Shown: in pieces, positions 59,909-64,000 of the stretch | Numbering within the stretch: position 1 is the first letter of the stretch | Layout: every line of letters starts with the position of its first letter | NCBI GenBank assembly: GCA_964352215.1 | Contig: CAYGRE010000027.1 | Coordinates: 1 to 64,000 of the forward strand | Source of the DNA: CAWUKT01 sp964352215 | GTDB taxonomy: Bacteria > Bacteroidota > Bacteroidia > J057 > JADKCL01 | DNA length: 64,000 bases | Reading direction: 5' to 3' | Program-made: the position numbers and the translations under genes | The notes under the pieces: generated by a model | What the model was told of the DNA's origin: nothing | What the model saw: only the letters and a program-made list of their open reading frames with translations | Databases searched by the model: none

Positions 59909-60799
59909 ATGCATTCATATAACCAATGCCCGGTTTGTCTGTCGACAAATTTCAAAGAGGTCCTTCAAGCGAAGGACCATACTGTTTCCAAGAAGGTATT
60001 TTCAATTGCCCATTGTGACAATTGCACCTTCCGCTTCACCAACCCTGTACCTACCCAGGAAGAGATCGGACCTTATTACCAGAGTGACGAATACATTTCC
60101 CACTCTGATACCAGCAAGGGTTTGATCAACAAAGCCTATCAGATCGTTCGCAAGAGAACCCTGAAGCAAAAGCGGAAAATTATACAGCAGTTTACCGGTA
60201 AACCATCTGGAGCTTTACTTGACATAGGTGCGGGTACGGGCGCCTTTCTCAATACGATGAATTCGGCAGGATGGCAGGTAACTGGAGTGGAGCCGGATGA
60301 AAACGCCAGGGCAAAGGCCAAAGAGAATTGGAACCTTGATCTCAATCCCATTGAAGACTTTTTCCAACTGGAAGAGGGAAAATACGATGCCATTACCATG
60401 TGGCATGTACTTGAACACGTACATGAACTGGAAGCTTATTTGGAAAAGATATTCAAGCTCTTAAACAAGGATGGAAAGTACATCGTAGCCGTGCCCAATT
60501 ACACCTCCTGGGATGCCGGCAAATACAAAGAAATGTGGGCCGCTTACGATGTTCCCCGACATCTTTACCACTTTTCCCCCAAGGCACTTCAACATTTGGT
60601 TGAACGCAAAGGATTTAAATTGGTAAACATAAAGCGGATGCCCTACGATTCCTTTTATGTATCCATGCTGAGTGAGAAAAATATGAACGGCAGCACCGTG
60701 CGTGGAGTTTGGAATGGTTTTTGCTCCTGGATAGCGAGTTGGAGCAAAAAAGGCCGGTGTAGCTCCATTATTTATTTGATCGAAAAACAGAATCACTAG
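59909..60799 (+). CDS. class I SAM-dependent methyltransferase with N-terminal zinc motif
   Basis: This 296-residue protein has a zinc-binding CPVC (residues 7-10) paired with HCDNC near 36, a SAM-binding motif I LLDIGAGTGAFL near 98, and AITMWHVLEHV near 160, the usual layout of Bacteroidota methyltransferases of the UbiE/Coq5-like group. The C-terminal region (YDVPRHLYHFSPKALQHLVERKGF) is characteristic of enzymes acting on sugar or lipid-linked substrates, but the substrate is not known. It starts six bases after mnmG and is probably co-transcribed. Confidence 0.88.
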   Translation: MHSYNQCPVCLSTNFKEVLQAKDHTVSKKVFSIAHCDNCTFRFTNPVPTQEEIGPYYQSDEYISHSDTSKGLINKAYQIVRKRTLKQKRKIIQQFTGKPSGALLDIGAGTGAFLNTMNSAGWQVTGVEPDENARAKAKENWNLDLNPIEDFFQLEEGKYDAITMWHVLEHVHELEAYLEKIFKLLNKDGKYIVAVPNYTSWDAGKYKEMWAAYDVPRHLYHFSPKALQHLVERKGFKLVNIKRMPYDSFYVSMLSEKNMNGSTVRGVWNGFCSWIASWSKKGRCSSIIYLIEKQNH

Positions 60800-60800
60800 A

Positions 60801-61385
60801 ATGGGCAAAATAAGCCGCTCTGAGAAACGATCGGTAAAAGCTGTGTTCATGTACGGACTTACAGCAGATCGTGCATTCCAGGGGGCCTTTTTGCAACTGC
60901 GTAACCTATTGACTATCAGTATCATACTCTTCATGGCAAATCAGCAGTTTGTTAAGTCACAGATTTCCAATGTATTAGTCTTTGATTCTATGGTTGTTGG
61001 CTATTGTCAGGGTAAAGCAGACAAATTGAGCAAACTGACCGGATTTTTGACATCAGGGGTGGAGGCCGAATTAAAGGGAAAATTGAAAGGTGTCGACTCC
61101 GTGCGGGTGGAAGAGCCGAGGGTAAAATTCAAAAAGATCGGCAAGGAAGAAATCGAACGGAAAATAGAAGTAGATTTTTTAGTGAACATGGAGACGGGTG
61201 ACATGGACGCGCTCAAGTACTGTGATACCCTTGACCGAAAGACTCTCCGAAAAGTACGTGCTACAAAATATCCCGAGTTGAAGGGAGAGCACCCCGGTGT
61301 CATGCACCGCTTTGTCTGGCCCACCGTTGGATTGGTGGGAGGAGTAGCTACAATCGTATCATTGTTTTACATTCGCTCCAGGTAA
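60801..61385 (+). CDS. hypothetical protein with C-terminal membrane anchor
   Basis: This 194-residue protein begins one base after the methyltransferase stop. An internal hydrophobic stretch (LLTISIILFMANQQF, about 36-50) may be a signal anchor preceded by a basic segment. The middle is charged (KFKKIGKEEIERKIEVDFL). A final membrane helix (FVWPTVGLVGGVATIVSLFYIRS) anchors the C terminus. The true start could be internal. I recognise no family. The next gene starts two bases later, so it belongs to the same operon. Confidence 0.72.
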   Translation: MGKISRSEKRSVKAVFMYGLTADRAFQGAFLQLRNLLTISIILFMANQQFVKSQISNVLVFDSMVVGYCQGKADKLSKLTGFLTSGVEAELKGKLKGVDSVRVEEPRVKFKKIGKEEIERKIEVDFLVNMETGDMDALKYCDTLDRKTLRKVRATKYPELKGEHPGVMHRFVWPTVGLVGGVATIVSLFYIRSR

Positions 61386-61387
61386 AC

Positions 61388-63286
61388 ATGAATTCCAGCA
61401 TCAAATATATTCTCAGGAACCTGGCTTTGATTTCGCCGGTGTTGATCCTATGGTCCTGCGCCAATATTGTCAAACCCAATGGGGGTGAACGCGATAAGAC
61501 CGGTCCGGAAATCATTGGCGTTATTCCAGCTCCGCAATCGCTGAATTACCAGGGCAACCGCATCGATTTTTACTTCGATGAATACCTCAAGCCGGGAAAT
61601 TACAGCAAGGACATCTTCATTTCTCCTATTTCCGAGACTCCCCCTGAGGTCACAGTCAAGAACCGCCGGCTACGCATCGAGTTCAAGGACGAACTGCGGG
61701 ACAGTACCACCTATGTGATCACCCTGGGAACCGGCATCCAGGATTTCAATGAGAGCAATAAAATGGACGAGTCCTTCACCTATGCTTTCAGTACCGGAGA
61801 TCAATTGGATTCAATGCAGATCACCGGAACAGTCAAAAACGCATGGACTGGAGACCGGCAAGGAGGGATCAATGTGTTTTTGTTTCCGGCAGATGAAATC
61901 GAAGGCAATGACATCTTCGACCAGAAACCCGTTTACGCGACCGAAACAGATGACAATGGGGCCTTTAAATTTGAATACCTGAGAAATGCTGCCTACAAAA
62001 TCTACGCAGTAGGAGACCAGGACAAATCCTATTCCTTTAACAGCACTTCCGAAATGCTCGGTTTGGCTGAGAATCCCCTGATCGATCTTACCGATACCAC
62101 CCAGTCAGGTGAACCGGTTGAACTATTTGCCTTCTTCCAGGATGAGCGGGCACCCGCCGTCAGGAGCCTCAAGTGGGTCAACGACCACACCATGCATCTG
62201 GAGCTCAGCGAGGCGCTCCGCGAGGTCTATGACAATGATTCGCTCGCTTTTATCCTGTCTGATACCCTGGGCGACAATCCACAGAAGCTGGAGTTCTACC
62301 GGTTTCGGTTCAAGGACAAGAGCCACGTTTACCTGCATACGCCCACCCCGCGTTCTATCCCCATGAATCTGCAGATTCTCAATATGATCGATACCCTCGG
62401 CAACCGGGACGACAGCCTGGTCAGGATCGATCCGCAAAATTTCTCCCGTGACGAAAAAGAGAAGCTGTTTGATGCGCCGATCCTCCAGATCGAGAAGGAC
62501 CGCATTTTATTGAATGCCTATTTTAAATTGCCTACCGACCTCGACACCTCCAATATCCAATTGGTCGATACCAACGGGACCATCTTTGAGATGGATCTTG
62601 AAAGCTCCGGATTAGAACTCAGGGCCATCCTCTCAGACTTTCCGGAACCAACCATGCCCTACAAACTCCTGATTAAGCCAGGAATTGAGATGCCGGGAAC
62701 CACTACCGATACCTTGCTGGAATTCCCGATGGTATTCCCCTCCAAGGACGAATTTGGCTCTATTTCAGGAAATATTGTTCCGGATTCTACCCGGCCGGAT
62801 GCGAAGTGGGTGGTCCTGATCATGGGCTCAAGTACATCCTCAGCACCGAGGGGAAAAGCTGCAACCGCTGATACGGACGACGACGATGATGGCAATGTCA
62901 GCACCGCGAGCGGGGGCGGCGGCGGTCGCGGTGGAAAAGGAGGAGGTGGCAGAGGAGGAAGCAGCAGTTCTTCAACAGGTGGAAGTTCCGGGGGCGGTGG
63001 CAAAGGAGGACCCTCAGAAATAGTTTACCATCGGTTTATCCATGCAGAGACTTACCAGATGTACCGCATGAAAGCCGGAGAATACAAGGTGAAATTCATC
63101 AAGGACGACGACGGGAATGGATATTTTACCCCCGGAAGCCTCGATCCTTACCGCTTGCCTGAAAAAACGGCGGTTGATCCGTCAACCATTGAGATTCGGG
63201 TCAAATGGGAAGTAGAAGGATACAACCTTTTCCCTACCCTCGAATTGGAAACACCTGAGAAAGAAACATCCTCTAAAAGGGGTTGA
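61388..63286 (+). CDS. Ig-like (Big_5/SbsA type) lipoprotein with glycine-rich insert
   Basis: This 632-residue lipoprotein has lipobox LWSC with Cys24, then NIVKPNGGERDKTGPEIIGVIPA, the usual start of a Big_5 Ig-like domain (about 35-135). A carboxypeptidase-regulatory-like domain follows (about 143-210, TGTVKNAWTGDRQGGINVFL, TDDNGAFKFEYL), then a long beta-rich part. Near the C terminus a low-complexity Gly/Ser/Arg insert (about 478-542) separates two strands of a domain that ends in EYKVKFIKDDDGNGYF. Proteins of this kind are widespread in Bacteroidota and cell-surface exposed, without known function. It overlaps the next, convergent gene by 14 bases. Confidence 0.88.
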   Translation: MNSSIKYILRNLALISPVLILWSCANIVKPNGGERDKTGPEIIGVIPAPQSLNYQGNRIDFYFDEYLKPGNYSKDIFISPISETPPEVTVKNRRLRIEFKDELRDSTTYVITLGTGIQDFNESNKMDESFTYAFSTGDQLDSMQITGTVKNAWTGDRQGGINVFLFPADEIEGNDIFDQKPVYATETDDNGAFKFEYLRNAAYKIYAVGDQDKSYSFNSTSEMLGLAENPLIDLTDTTQSGEPVELFAFFQDERAPAVRSLKWVNDHTMHLELSEALREVYDNDSLAFILSDTLGDNPQKLEFYRFRFKDKSHVYLHTPTPRSIPMNLQILNMIDTLGNRDDSLVRIDPQNFSRDEKEKLFDAPILQIEKDRILLNAYFKLPTDLDTSNIQLVDTNGTIFEMDLESSGLELRAILSDFPEPTMPYKLLIKPGIEMPGTTTDTLLEFPMVFPSKDEFGSISGNIVPDSTRPDAKWVVLIMGSSTSSAPRGKAATADTDDDDDGNVSTASGGGGGRGGKGGGGRGGSSSSSTGGSSGGGGKGGPSEIVYHRFIHAETYQMYRMKAGEYKVKFIKDDDGNGYFTPGSLDPYRLPEKTAVDPSTIEIRVKWEVEGYNLFPTLELETPEKETSSKRG

Positions 63287-64000
63287 CCCAATCGGGTTCG
63301 CCCACCAGGTTAAGTGTATCGTTGTTACTGATAAAAGTCAACTGGACCAGGCTATCGTCAGACGGGCCAAATAAATACAATTCCCCACCTGAGCTGAAGT
63401 AAGCCCTTTCTTCGAAGGGAAATATCTTTTCTACCCGGAAGCGGTTCGACCAGTCAGCGACCAGATAATCCTTCTCCGCAGTCAGAAACAGGTCGGGTGA
63501 TTCCGTCCCCATGCTGTCCAGTCCATTCCCTTGATAGGATCCGGTAAAAGGCAGACCGCTTAAGTCATCGACATTCAGTTTCTTTTTACCAGATACATTG
63601 ATCTGACCTTCTACCCATTCGATGCTCGTCCAGGCACCATCCGTGACCAGCCCCTTGACATAATTGGCCTGCTCACCCGACTCAATGATATACTCCATGG
63701 AATTGGAACGGAGATAATTGGGCAGGTAATAGAAATCTTCACGCTCCAGGAACCGTTGCAAAGTGATCGACTTGCCAGAAGGGTAGGTGACCGTGTAATT
63801 CATCCGGTTCAAATCGCTGACGAACGCCCCGGCAAATGGTTGTATCGGTTGTTTGCCGGTGGTATCGACCGCAATCAGGCGGAGAAATTTTGGAATATGA
63901 AAGTAGTTGCGGGAAGTGGTTTCAACGATGGAAAACAGCTCGGCCTTGAAGCGGAAGGCTGAGAAATCCGTCTTTGATATCTCCAGGTTGCGGAGTTTTT
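63273..64000 (-). CDS. hypothetical protein, 5' end beyond the window
   Basis: The minus-strand frame stays open from the stop at 63273 to the window edge, adding at least 63 residues upstream of the nearest possible internal start (a TTG codon at 63812). The visible 242 residues are beta-rich, with many Tyr, Phe and Asp residues (SIVETTSRNYFHIPKFLR, SGEQANYVKGLVTDGAWTS). I recognise no family. The N terminus and any signal peptide lie outside the window, so location and role cannot be judged. It converges on the Ig-like lipoprotein gene. Confidence 0.75.
   Translation of the reverse strand, partial: KLRNLEISKTDFSAFRFKAELFSIVETTSRNYFHIPKFLRLIAVDTTGKQPIQPFAGAFVSDLNRMNYTVTYPSGKSITLQRFLEREDFYYLPNYLRSNSMEYIIESGEQANYVKGLVTDGAWTSIEWVEGQINVSGKKKLNVDDLSGLPFTGSYQGNGLDSMGTESPDLFLTAEKDYLVADWSNRFRVEKIFPFEERAYFSSGGELYLFGPSDDSLVQLTFISNNDTLNLVGEPDWVNPF

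Noticed and set aside
1..64000. tRNA, rRNA genes, insertion sequences or prophage genes
   Set aside because: I looked through the intergenic regions and protein set and found no cloverleaf-like RNA, transposase, integrase or phage protein that I could support.

Overview
The window looks like a chromosomal segment of a Bacteroidota bacterium, most likely a member of the Saprospiria. The evidence is a GldJ lipoprotein and a PorP/SprF protein of the type IX secretion/gliding machinery, DUF4290 next to murA, DUF4175, a HYC_CC_PP/HMA/TonB-receptor cluster, and promoters of the TTG-N18-20-TAnnTTTG type that is characteristic of the phylum. I saw no mobile elements, CRISPR arrays, rRNA or tRNA genes.

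Left part (1-25.8 kb): a 22-bp tandem repeat at the window edge, gldJ and the PorP-like gene, sdaAB overlapping a TolC/HlyD efflux pair, a GSCFA/DUF368 pair, rsgA, an M61 peptidase, an aroE-nnr-GGGP synthase operon, rho, a C-terminal processing protease, an MFS transporter, a UvrD helicase, DUF4290-murA and lspA. Middle part (26-49.3 kb): a LytTR regulator with a degenerate receiver, a metal-handling TonB receptor cluster, polyprenyl synthase, tag, an arginine-decarboxylase-like enzyme, a GH20 hexosaminidase, lnt, dacB, an ADP-ribosylglycohydrolase homologue, the rimP-nusA-infB operon, a MATE transporter, a thioredoxin-like protein and mnmH. Right part (49.8-63.3 kb): every gene is on the + strand (nadA, thiL, xth, DUF4175, an RsbW-like ATPase, ybeY, mnmG, a methyltransferase, an Ig-like lipoprotein), until a convergent partial gene at the right edge.

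The most interesting part is non-coding. Between mnmH and nadA (49300-49771) lies a cluster of DnaA-box-like sequences. Two boxes abut and are followed by GGA, a CTA-ATA-CTA-CTA trio run and an AT-rich tract, which is the layout of a bacterial origin unwinding site. About 8 kb to the right, between ybeY and mnmG, is an array of ten 44-45-bp repeats (57396-57839), each with a TAAC-N2-GTTA dyad or a variant of it. The array runs directly into the first of two parS sites (57840 and 57920). I infer that the window spans the chromosomal origin and centromere region, and that the repeat array is an uncharacterised part of it.

Other points are a promoter plus intrinsic terminator ahead of rimP-nusA-infB (probable attenuation), a Cys-to-Asp change at the fosfomycin target residue of MurA, a murA terminator that lies inside the lspA coding region, and several TAnnTTTG boxes within 4-9 bases of start codons, which suggest leaderless mRNAs.
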